Origin: Janthinobacterium sp.
Lineage (GTDB): Bacteria > Pseudomonadota > Gammaproteobacteria > Burkholderiales > Burkholderiaceae_D
Assembly: GCF_009923995.1 (NCBI RefSeq)
Contig: NZ_RFSK01000004.1
Location: forward strand, 120,145 to 184,144
DNA length: 64,000 bases
Direction of reading: 5' to 3'
The position numbers and the translations under genes were made by a program. Under the pieces are notes generated by a model. The model saw only the letters and a program-made list of their open reading frames with translations, was not told the DNA's origin and did no database searches. This document shows, piece by piece, positions 24,919-32,698 of this stretch. Each line of letters starts with the position of its first letter. The stretch's first letter is position 1.

Positions 24919-26483
24919 GGGGCGGATGGCGCGCGGCGGCTTGCGTAAAAGGCGAGGAATTCGGCGGCCGGCAGCGCTTTGGCGAACAGCCAGCCCTGGC
25001 CGAATTCAACCTTGCGTTCCAGCAGATAATCGGCCTGGCGCTGCGTTTCGATGCCTTCGGCGACGATCAGCATGTTCAGGGTGCGGGCCATGGCGATGAT
25101 GTGCGGCGTGACGCTGCTGGTGGCCGCGTCCGTGCCGATGGTGTCGACGAAGGATTTGTCGATCTTCAGGGCGTCGAGGGGCAGGTTTTGCAGGCTCGAC
25201 AGGCTTGAGTATCCCGTGCCGAAGTCGTCGATGGCCACGGCGTGGCCGCGCGCGCGCGCCTTCTCGATGGTGGCGCGGGCCGCTTCCACGTTGATGAAGC
25301 CCCGTTCCGTCGCTTCCAGCCAGATCTGCTGGGCCTCGATGCCCGTGCCGTCCAGCGCCCGCTCGAGCACGTCGAGCACGCGGCCCGTCTCGATATCGCT
25401 GGCGCACAGGTTGATGGCGATGTGCAGGTCGCGGTCGGCCAGCAGCGCGGCACGCATGTCGGCGATGACGCAATCGATGACCTGGTCCGTGATGGGCAAA
25501 ATCAGCTCGCCCTCCTCGGCCACGGGGATGAACAGGTCGGGCCGTATCATGCTGCCGTCGGGACGGCGCCAGCGTATCAGCGCTTCCGCGCCCACGCACA
25601 CGCCCGTGTCGAGGGCGATGATGGGTTGATAATGGACAAAGAATTCGCGCCGGTCGATGGCGATGCGCAATTCGCCCATCAGCGACAAACGGCGCCGCGA
25701 CAGCCACACGACGATGCCGACGATGAAGGCGGCCATCAGCAGGCCCAGCGGCAAGAGCAGCAGCTGTTCGCGCCGCAGCCTGTCGTTCAGCTTGCTGCGC
25801 GGCTCGATCATGACGGCCGTCAAGCCGTCGCGGTACAGGATGGCATGGATGCTGCCGTCGGGCACCGTCCCGGCCGCCGCGGGCAAGCCGGCGAGCAAGG
25901 CCTGCACCTGCGCGGGGTCGGGATGGTGCAGGGTGTCGAGCACGCCCTGCTTGCCGATGGCGACGGCCATCTGGATGTCGCTATCGACGATGACGTCGGA
26001 AAAACGCACGGGATCGATCAGCACCTTGTAGGCGCGGTAGGACAGTCCCACCATGCGCTTGCCGCCGCTGACGACGGGGCGCAGGTCGAAATCGAGGCCC
26101 ATGCCATTGTCCAGGGTGAAGTCGGCGGGCGTGATGGCGATGCGCTCCTCTTCGAGGCCCGTCGACGTGCATTTGAGCAAGCCGTTTTCCACATAGCCGA
26201 TATCGTCGATGCTGCGCGTGGTGATGGTGATGCGGCGCAATTGCTGCACGTGCGCTTCCGAGCACGGCGCCAGGTCCAGCGCATCGGCGCTGCGCAGCGC
26301 GGTGCTGGCCGAGGCGATGGAGCGGTGGGCGCGCTCGAGCGCGTAGCCGGCCAGCAGGCGCAGGCGTTCCTGCTCGCCCTGCTCGGCGCGCACGGACGAT
26401 AGATAGAAGGCCAGGCTCAGGGGAGCGGCCACGCCGACGACGGCCACCAGCACGCTGGTGATGATGATGCGTTTTCTGCGCAT
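24915..26483 (-). CDS. CSS-motif EAL-domain c-di-GMP phosphodiesterase (PdeC-like)
   Basis: 522 residues. TM1 at 6-29, a periplasmic CSS-motif sensor domain (about 30-235, with Cys in LKCTST), TM2 at about 244-264, then a cytoplasmic EAL domain. EAL signatures are complete: AEALIRW, INLCASD, EATE, DDFGTGYSS, KIDKSFV, AEGIET and FGQGW, so it should hydrolyse c-di-GMP. In PdeC the periplasmic disulfide state gates activity by redox. The gene precedes a coupled small hypothetical gene. ATG 26483. Confidence 0.9.
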   Translation of the reverse strand: MRRKRIIITSVLVAVVGVAAPLSLAFYLSSVRAEQGEQERLRLLAGYALERAHRSIASASTALRSADALDLAPCSEAHVQQLRRITITTRSIDDIGYVENGLLKCTSTGLEEERIAITPADFTLDNGMGLDFDLRPVVSGGKRMVGLSYRAYKVLIDPVRFSDVIVDSDIQMAVAIGKQGVLDTLHHPDPAQVQALLAGLPAAAGTVPDGSIHAILYRDGLTAVMIEPRSKLNDRLRREQLLLLPLGLLMAAFIVGIVVWLSRRRLSLMGELRIAIDRREFFVHYQPIIALDTGVCVGAEALIRWRRPDGSMIRPDLFIPVAEEGELILPITDQVIDCVIADMRAALLADRDLHIAINLCASDIETGRVLDVLERALDGTGIEAQQIWLEATERGFINVEAARATIEKARARGHAVAIDDFGTGYSSLSSLQNLPLDALKIDKSFVDTIGTDAATSSVTPHIIAMARTLNMLIVAEGIETQRQADYLLERKVEFGQGWLFAKALPAAEFLAFYASRRAPSAP

Positions 26484-26575
26484 GTAGTTACCTGCGGTAG
26501 TTGTATGAATACCATGTATTTCCTGATGGCATCATAGTACAAGTGCAGGCGGCGCACGCGGAACTTGTTGAACAG

Positions 26576-28093
26576 TTACACTTTTCTGGCGCCCTGCGGG
26601 GCGGGCAGCGCCGGTCTCGCCAGCACGAACACCAGCGCCGCCACCACGGCCGCCAGCGCGCCAGCAAGGTACAGCACGCTGGCAAAGCCGTCGATGAAGG
26701 CCTGGCGCGCCGCTTCCTGCGCCACGGCCCGCAGGGCGGGCGGCAGCTGGCCGAAGGCGTCGGCCGCGTTGCCGGCGACGATGCGCCCTATCATCTCGGG
26801 CGAGGCCTTCAGGCCGTGCAGCCACGCCAGCCGGTCGAACGAGGCGGCCGTGCGCATGGCCAGCACGGCGCCCAGGGCGCCCACGGCCAGCACGATGCCG
26901 ACGAAGCGCGTGGTGGTGCTGATGCCCGAGCCCATGCCCGTGCGTTCGCGGGGGATGCAGGCGAGGATGGCTTTTTGCGTCGTGCCGTTGAGCAAGCCGG
27001 CGCCCGCCCCCGTCACCACCATGCCGGCCGCCACCCAGCCATATAACAGGCTGCCGGCGGCCAGGGCCGTGGCCACGTTGCCCACGGCGACGATCAGCAA
27101 GCCCGTCACGAGGATGCCGCGGTCGTCCAGGTGGCGCATGGCGCGCGGCGCCAGACGCGACAGCACCACCATGGCGACGGCAAAGGGCAGCATGGCGCAG
27201 CCGGCCAGCACGGCGGAAAAGCCGAATGCGTTCTGCAGGTACAGGGGTAAAAACGTCATCATCACCTGCGCCGCGATGGCGTAGCCGAACATGCCCAGCA
27301 CGGCGCCCACGAAAACGCGGCGGCTAAACAGGGACAGATCGACCATCGGCGCCCGCTGGCGCCGTTCCACGGCGATGAACACGGCCAGCAGCGCGGCGCC
27401 GGCCAGAAAGCGCAGCAAGGTGGCGCGGCTGGACCAGCCCGCCACGCTGGCGTCGATCAGGCCCCAGATGATGCAGAACAGGCCGGCGGAAAACAGCAGC
27501 GCGCCCGCCGGGTCGAAACTGGCGTTGGAGGCATCCTGCGACTCGTCCACGTGCTTGCGCACCAGCAGCATCAAGATGGCGACGACGGGCAGGTTCAGAT
27601 AGAAAATCCAGCGCCAGTTGATGGCGCTCGTGACGAGACCGCCCAGCAGCGGCGCCACCGTCATGGCCACGCCCATGGCCGCGCCCCACACGGACCAGGC
27701 CCGCGCCCGCTCCTGTTCCGCATGGAAGGTGTGGCCGATGACGGCCAGGGCGGACGTCAGCAGCAGCGCCGCGCCCAGGCCCTTGACGGCGCGCGCCACG
27801 TTGAGCACGAACGGCGTCCACGCCAGGCCGCACAGCAGGGAGGCCAGCGCGAACACGGCCAGGCCGCACAGCATCACCTTGCGGCGTCCCAGGCGGTCGG
27901 CGATGCTGCCAGCCGGCAACAGGAACGAGGCGAACGCCAGCATGTAGGCGCTGACCACCCATTCCACGTCGACGAAGCTGGCGTTCAGGCTGCGGGCGAT
28001 CGAAGGCAGCGAGACGGCCACCACGTTGGTGTCGAGCATGATCAGGGCGCACACGCCCGAGCAGGTGTAGAGGGTCCAGTTGTTCTTCTTCAT
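26576..28093 (-). CDS. MFS drug exporter, DHA2 family (EmrB/QacA type)
   Basis: 505 residues, about 14 transmembrane helices. Motif D1-like LDTNVVAVSLPSIARSL at about 20-37, motif A GSIADRLGRRKVML and motif C-like GGLVTSAINWRWIFYLNLP. Proton-driven export of hydrophobic drugs is the usual role. It is divergent from the LysR gene at 28157 with a 63-bp spacer carrying a perfect dyad, so it is probably controlled by it. Confidence 0.88.
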   Translation of the reverse strand: MKKNNWTLYTCSGVCALIMLDTNVVAVSLPSIARSLNASFVDVEWVVSAYMLAFASFLLPAGSIADRLGRRKVMLCGLAVFALASLLCGLAWTPFVLNVARAVKGLGAALLLTSALAVIGHTFHAEQERARAWSVWGAAMGVAMTVAPLLGGLVTSAINWRWIFYLNLPVVAILMLLVRKHVDESQDASNASFDPAGALLFSAGLFCIIWGLIDASVAGWSSRATLLRFLAGAALLAVFIAVERRQRAPMVDLSLFSRRVFVGAVLGMFGYAIAAQVMMTFLPLYLQNAFGFSAVLAGCAMLPFAVAMVVLSRLAPRAMRHLDDRGILVTGLLIVAVGNVATALAAGSLLYGWVAAGMVVTGAGAGLLNGTTQKAILACIPRERTGMGSGISTTTRFVGIVLAVGALGAVLAMRTAASFDRLAWLHGLKASPEMIGRIVAGNAADAFGQLPPALRAVAQEAARQAFIDGFASVLYLAGALAAVVAALVFVLARPALPAPQGARKV

Positions 28094-28127
28094 GCGCCGA
28101 TTGTAAGCAGGTTGATGTTACTTCCTG

Positions 28128-28149
28128 TTATAAGATGATCGCCTTATAA
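28128..28149. promoter_or_regulatory. Dyad in MFS/LysR divergent promoter
   Basis: TTATAAG (28128-28134) and its complement CTTATAA (28143-28149) flank eight bases in the 63-bp spacer between the exporter and the LysR gene. The position fits a LysR operator that also covers promoter elements. Confidence 0.5.
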
Positions 28150-28156
28150 TTCACTC

Positions 28157-29074
28157 ATGGTGAATACTGAAAAATCCCTGGAACTGCGGCATTTCCGCTG
28201 CGTGCTGGCCGTCGCGCACAGCCTGCACTTTGCGCGGGCCGCCGCGGAACTGGGCATCTCGCCGCCCGCCCTCACCAAGCAGGTGCAGGAAACGGAACAG
28301 CTGCTGGGCACGCGCCTGTTCCAGCGCAGCAAGCGCGCCGTGGCCCTGACGGCGGCCGGCGAGCTGTTCGTGCCGGAAGCGGCGCGTGCGCTGGAACAGC
28401 TGGCGCAGGCACAGGAAGCGGCGCGGCGGGCGGGACGGGGCGAGCTGGGACGGCTGGAGATCGGCTACGTGGCCTCGGCCGCCTATTCTGGCGTGCTGCA
28501 GGGCCAGTTTGCCCGCTTCCGCGCCAGCCACCCCGGCATCCGCATCAGCGCGCGCGAATACGCCATGGAGGCCCTGCCGGCACTGCTGGACCAGGGCCGG
28601 GTCGACCTGGCCTTCGTGCGCCCGCCCCTGCACTACCCGGACGGCATCGACAGCGTGGTGCTGCTGCGCGACCGCTTCGTGCTGGCCGTGCAGGCCAACA
28701 GCCCGCTGGCGCAACTAGATGTCGCCCGGCCTGGCGCGGCGCAGCCGGCCGCGCTGGCGCAGCAAGCCTTCATCGTGCCGGAACAGGAATGGGGAACATT
28801 GGAAGTGAGCCGGCGCGGCGGCTTTGCGGCGCAGGTGGCGTCGCGCCCCGGCAGCCTGGTGGCCGTGCTGACGGAAGTGTCGCTGGGCGTGGGCTGCGCC
28901 ATCGTGCCCCACTCCGTGATGGCCAGCGTGCAACTGCCTGGCGTGGTCTTCCGCGAACTGGCGGGGCCGCAGATCAGATCGGAAATCGCGGCGGCCTTCC
29001 GCCGCCACGAACAGGCGCCCGCCGCGCGCGCCTTCATCGGGCAATTGCGCGCGGCGGCCCTGCCTGAAGATTAA
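28157..29074 (+). CDS. LysR-family transcriptional regulator
   Basis: 305 residues. Winged helix-turn-helix at about 10-65 (LRHFRCVLAVAHSLHFARAAAELGISPPALTKQVQETE, then LFQRSKRAVALTAAG) and an effector-binding domain afterwards. Divergent from the DHA2 exporter, whose expression it probably controls in response to the exporter's substrate. It overlaps the end of the convergent LtrA gene by 4 bp. Confidence 0.88.
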   Translation: MVNTEKSLELRHFRCVLAVAHSLHFARAAAELGISPPALTKQVQETEQLLGTRLFQRSKRAVALTAAGELFVPEAARALEQLAQAQEAARRAGRGELGRLEIGYVASAAYSGVLQGQFARFRASHPGIRISAREYAMEALPALLDQGRVDLAFVRPPLHYPDGIDSVVLLRDRFVLAVQANSPLAQLDVARPGAAQPAALAQQAFIVPEQEWGTLEVSRRGGFAAQVASRPGSLVAVLTEVSLGVGCAIVPHSVMASVQLPGVVFRELAGPQIRSEIAAAFRRHEQAPAARAFIGQLRAAALPED

Positions 29075-30261
29075 GGGTCCAGTTCCGGCGCGGGCCGGCG
29101 CAGCGCCATGTGTTCCCACACGGCCACGAGGACCAGCACGCAGCTGGTGATGCAGGCCAGGGTCAGGGGCGCATACAGGCGTCCGTAAGCCATGGGGATC
29201 AGCGCCAGGATGATCAAGATGCCCAGCAGGTGCGACAGGGGCGGCGCGGCGCGGTCGCTGCTGACCCATTTGAACAGGGCATTGCCCAGCAGGTACAGGA
29301 TCGGACCGCCCAGCAAGGCGCTGATGCCGGCGAAACTGGCTTCGTCCGGATGCACGAGGGCCAGTTCGTCGGCCACGGCGGACACGATCACGCCGCCCAC
29401 GATCAGCACGTGGATGTAGGTGTAGGCCTTGCGCGCGATGCTGCCCGGGTCCTTCGCGTGGGCGATGCGGTGGTGGCCCGCCTCGGCGCCCGTGTCAAAA
29501 TAGATCCACCACATGGCGATGCTGCCGACGAGGGCCGACAGGAAACCCAGCCAGTTGCCGGCCGTCCATTCGAGGCCGGCGAACGTGGCGCCCGTCACGA
29601 GCAGCGATTCGCCCAGGGCGATGATGACGAACAGGGCGCAGCGTTCGGCCATGTGGCCGCCGTCCACGTCCCAGTCGGCCGTCGACGACTGGCCCAGGCC
29701 CGGCACGCCGAAGCGCAGCCACGGGCCGGCCAGGTCGATCGCCAGGGCCGCGGCCCACCAGAACAGGCGCTGGCCAGGGTCGGCCAGGCCGCCGGCGATC
29801 CAGAAGATGCCCGAAAGCACGGCCCACAGGCTGATGCGCTGGAAGTTGCGCCGGCGCGACAGGGTATCGCCGCGCACGGCCCACCAGGCGAACAGGGGGC
29901 GCCCCACCTGCATGGCCACGTAGGCAAGCGCGAAGGCCAGGCCCCGCGTGCCGAACGCTTCGGGGATCGAGGCCGACATGAGCAGCCCGCCCAGCATCAG
30001 CACGAACAGGCTGACGCGCACGGGGATGCGCTCCGGGTCCAGCCAGTTGGTGATCCATGAGGTGAAGATCCACACCCACCAGACGGCCATCAGCAGCAGG
30101 CCCGTCTGCAGCCAGCCCATGGCGCTCAGGTGGCCCAGCAAGCCGTGCGACAGCTGCGTCACGGCAAACACGAACACGAGGTCGAAGAACAGCTCGATCA
30201 TGCCCACCTTGCCGCTGTCCTGCCCGCCGCGCTTGCGCAACAGCGATTTTGTCAATTCCAT
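29071..30261 (-). CDS. Low temperature requirement protein A (LtrA) family membrane protein
   Basis: 396 residues, about 12 hydrophobic segments. The LtrA signature VGMIELFFDLVFVFAVTQLSHGL near the start and later HMAERCALFVIIALGESLLVTGATF is clear. LtrA proteins were first linked to growth in the cold in Listeria; the molecular activity is unknown. Its stop overlaps that of the LysR gene on the other strand. Confidence 0.9.
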   Translation of the reverse strand: MELTKSLLRKRGGQDSGKVGMIELFFDLVFVFAVTQLSHGLLGHLSAMGWLQTGLLLMAVWWVWIFTSWITNWLDPERIPVRVSLFVLMLGGLLMSASIPEAFGTRGLAFALAYVAMQVGRPLFAWWAVRGDTLSRRRNFQRISLWAVLSGIFWIAGGLADPGQRLFWWAAALAIDLAGPWLRFGVPGLGQSSTADWDVDGGHMAERCALFVIIALGESLLVTGATFAGLEWTAGNWLGFLSALVGSIAMWWIYFDTGAEAGHHRIAHAKDPGSIARKAYTYIHVLIVGGVIVSAVADELALVHPDEASFAGISALLGGPILYLLGNALFKWVSSDRAAPPLSHLLGILIILALIPMAYGRLYAPLTLACITSCVLVLVAVWEHMALRRPAPELDP

Positions 30262-30321
30262 AGCTACTCTTTCATCAATTCAATCCTGGCCGTACTGGCG
30301 ATGCTGCCTTCGGCGGACGGC

Positions 30322-30579
30322 TCAGGCGCGTTGTAAACGCCACCACAAAAAACCGGCCAGCAAGGCTGGCACGGCAAAAATTACTGCAAAAATCGGTAGT
30401 TCCTCGGCCACGGTGTAGCCGGCCGCGAGCACGCCCACGGCCAGGTTGATGCCGGCGCCCAGCAGCCACAGGGGAATGAACGCCAGGGCCGCCTGCGCCA
30501 TCGCGCCCCTGCCCCGTCCTACAAGCAAACACAGTGCCAGCAGCGCGAAGCCCGCGCCCATCACCAGTAAGGTATGCAT
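30322..30579 (-). CDS. Small three-helix membrane protein
   Basis: 85 residues with three hydrophobic segments at about 2-19, 28-50 and 58-78. No family named. ATG 30579 is preferred over 30585 because GAAAGGG lies six bases before it, whereas it directly abuts 30585. It stands between the LtrA gene and the dehydrogenase gene. Confidence 0.6.
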   Translation of the reverse strand: MHTLLVMGAGFALLALCLLVGRGRGAMAQAALAFIPLWLLGAGINLAVGVLAAGYTVAEELPIFAVIFAVPALLAGFLWWRLQRA

Positions 30580-30676
30580 CGCCATCCCTTTCGCCGGAAT
30601 ATCGTATCAAAATGCCATGCAGTTGATGCTAACGCATTTCCCCGGCGCCCGGCGCGATGGGCGGACGTGGCAAGTC

Positions 30677-31624
30677 TCAGACGGGCGTGGGCAGCGGCAG
30701 GCCGGCGAAATGCGCCGCCAGGTTGTCGACCACCAGCTGGCCCATCGCATGGCGCGTTTCCACGGTCAGGCTGCCCACGTGCGGCGTCAGCACCACGTTG
30801 GGCAAGGCGCGCAGGGCGGCGGGCACGCGGGGCTCGTCCGCAAACACGTCGAGGCCGGCAGCGCCCAGGTGGCCGTCCTGCAAGGCGGCGATCAGGGCCT
30901 CCTCGTCGACGAGGGCGCCGCGGGCGATATTGATCAGGGTGCCTTGCGGCCCCAGCGCATCGAGCACGGTGCGGTCGATGATCTTGCGCGTGGCGGGCGT
31001 GCCCGGTGCGCAGACGATCAAATAGTCGCTTTCCTGCGCCAGGGCCAGCAGGGATTCGGCGCGCGGCACGTCGGTGCCGGCAATGGCGCGCGGCTGAAAG
31101 TAGCGCACGTGGACGCCAAAGACGGCCAGGCGCAGCGCGATGGCTTGCCCGATCTGGCCGAAGCCGAAGATGCCGGCCGTCTTGCCGCGCAGGCTGGACG
31201 CGGGGGCGATGGCTTCGCGGCGTTCCCAGCCGCCGTCCCGCACGTAACGGTCGAGCGCGGCGATGTGGCGGGCGCTGGCCAGCAGCAGGCCCAGGGCGAT
31301 GTCGGCCACGTCGTCCGTCAGCACGTTCGGCGTGGTGGTGACGGCGATGCCGCGCGCCCGTGCCTCGTCGAGCGCCACGCCATCGAGGCCGACGCCGTTG
31401 ACGGCGATGATTTCCAGGGCGGGCAGCAAGGCCATGTCCGCGGCGTTCAGGCCCAGCGCGCCCGTCGTGACGACGGCGCGGATGGCCGGCGCCCGCGCGG
31501 CCAGCCAGGCATGGCGCGCGTCCGGCGCCACTTGCCAGGCGTGATGGCAGGCGTACTGTGCTTCCAGCTGCGCGTTGACGGCAGCCGAGGGGCTGGGGGC
31601 GAGAATGAGGATATCGGGTGGCAT
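30677..31624 (-). CDS. D-isomer-specific 2-hydroxyacid dehydrogenase
   Basis: 315 residues. NAD(P)-binding fingerprint GFGQIGQAIALRL, catalytic Arg in NIARGALVDE, Glu in FADEPRVP and His in LTPHVGS, the complete triad of the glyoxylate/hydroxypyruvate reductase branch. It reduces small 2-keto acids such as glyoxylate or hydroxypyruvate. ATG 31624 gives the usual N terminus MPPDILIL; an ATG at 31648 adds eight residues and is possible. The upstream spacer 31649-31798 shows no clear promoter. Confidence 0.88.
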   Translation of the reverse strand: MPPDILILAPSPSAAVNAQLEAQYACHHAWQVAPDARHAWLAARAPAIRAVVTTGALGLNAADMALLPALEIIAVNGVGLDGVALDEARARGIAVTTTPNVLTDDVADIALGLLLASARHIAALDRYVRDGGWERREAIAPASSLRGKTAGIFGFGQIGQAIALRLAVFGVHVRYFQPRAIAGTDVPRAESLLALAQESDYLIVCAPGTPATRKIIDRTVLDALGPQGTLINIARGALVDEEALIAALQDGHLGAAGLDVFADEPRVPAALRALPNVVLTPHVGSLTVETRHAMGQLVVDNLAAHFAGLPLPTPV

Positions 31625-31798
31625 GGGCGTCCAGGGTGGGGTAGGCATGGTTGCAGACGCAACTTAGCATATTTGACGCCCCGCCGGGGAAGGCCGCCCC
31701 GGAATCGCCATGAAAACCCTGCTCCGGGCACGGTCTTTGCGTGCGCCGCCGTGCCGCCGCCTGTCCCGCCAGGCGCCGCCGCCTGCGGGATCAGGCGA

Positions 31799-32473
31799 CT
31801 AGCCCGGGCAAGGCACGCGTTTCAGCTTGCCGCCCGTCTTGAACGGATCGGCGCCCGCGCCCGGGTTCTCGCCCATGGCGTAGCAGGTCGAACCGCCCGG
31901 CGTGCGCACGCGCGAGGCGGGCCGGCCATCGGCCGTCAGATAGTCTTCCACCGTCAGCACGGGACCGCCGCGCCAGGCCGAGCCCAGCTGCTTCTGGAAT
32001 GCCGAGTCGCTCGCCAGGTCCGCCGCGGCCAGCCACGGCTTGTCTTTCTTCAGCTCGGCCCGCAGCGCCTTGTCGGCGGCGCCCGCCGCCTGGCGCGCGC
32101 GCGTGCGCAAGTCTTCCCCGGACACGGCAGGCAGTTCGGCGGCAGGCACGGTGATCGCTTCGGCGGTGACGGGAGCCGCCTCGGGCTGCGCCGGCGCTGG
32201 CGCAGCCCGAGGCGCGGCGGGCGCCACGGCCCGCGCGCGCGGCATGGGCATCGGCAAGGGCATGGGCGGCGTCGCCGGCAGCGGCCGGGGCGGCATCAGC
32301 GTCATGAAGGCCACTTCCGTGTACTGCTTCAGCTGCCGCGCCGGCAAGAGCAGGAAATACAGGCCCAGCACGTGCATGGCCAGGATCAGCGCGACGGCCG
32401 CGCCTTTCGCGCTGAAGCGCCAGGTGCGGTGCGGGGAAGCGGGCTGGTCTTGGTCGGGCATGGGCAACAACAT
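31799..32473 (-). CDS. Membrane-anchored proline-rich hypothetical protein
   Basis: 224 residues. Short cytoplasmic N terminus, one membrane helix at about 25-43 (AAVALILAMHVLGLYFLLLP), a Pro/Ala/Met-rich stretch (65-110) and a C-terminal domain with two cysteines (STCYAMGE and RVPCPG). The TM-plus-proline layout recalls TonB, but the TonB C-terminal domain is missing. It is divergent from the TonB-dependent receptor at 32699, so a link to iron uptake is possible. ATG 32473; 32461 is an alternative. Confidence 0.55.
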   Translation of the reverse strand: MLLPMPDQDQPASPHRTWRFSAKGAAVALILAMHVLGLYFLLLPARQLKQYTEVAFMTLMPPRPLPATPPMPLPMPMPRARAVAPAAPRAAPAPAQPEAAPVTAEAITVPAAELPAVSGEDLRTRARQAAGAADKALRAELKKDKPWLAAADLASDSAFQKQLGSAWRGGPVLTVEDYLTADGRPASRVRTPGGSTCYAMGENPGAGADPFKTGGKLKRVPCPG

Positions 32474-32660
32474 CCGGTGGGCGCAGTGCGCGATGCCACA
32501 GTGTAACGATCATGGCGCGAACGTGTTAATCAATCCGCAAGGTATCGCCTGGCGCGCCTTTTTTCTGCAAAATCCGGTGCCTGCCGCCCGCCCTGTTGCG
32601 CGGCGCGTCATTTTTTTACCGCCGGACGCGCCATTGCCCGCGCTTTCCGGCCGGGAGGAA

Positions 32661-32679
32661 TATAATGATAATCATTCTC
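32661..32679 (+). promoter_or_regulatory. Fur box before the siderophore receptor
   Basis: 17 of 19 positions match the classical Fur consensus GATAATGATAATCATTATC, ending 19 bp before the receptor ATG at 32699. It predicts Fe-dependent repression of the receptor. Confidence 0.75.
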
Positions 32680-32698
32680 ATTACTATCGAACAACACC

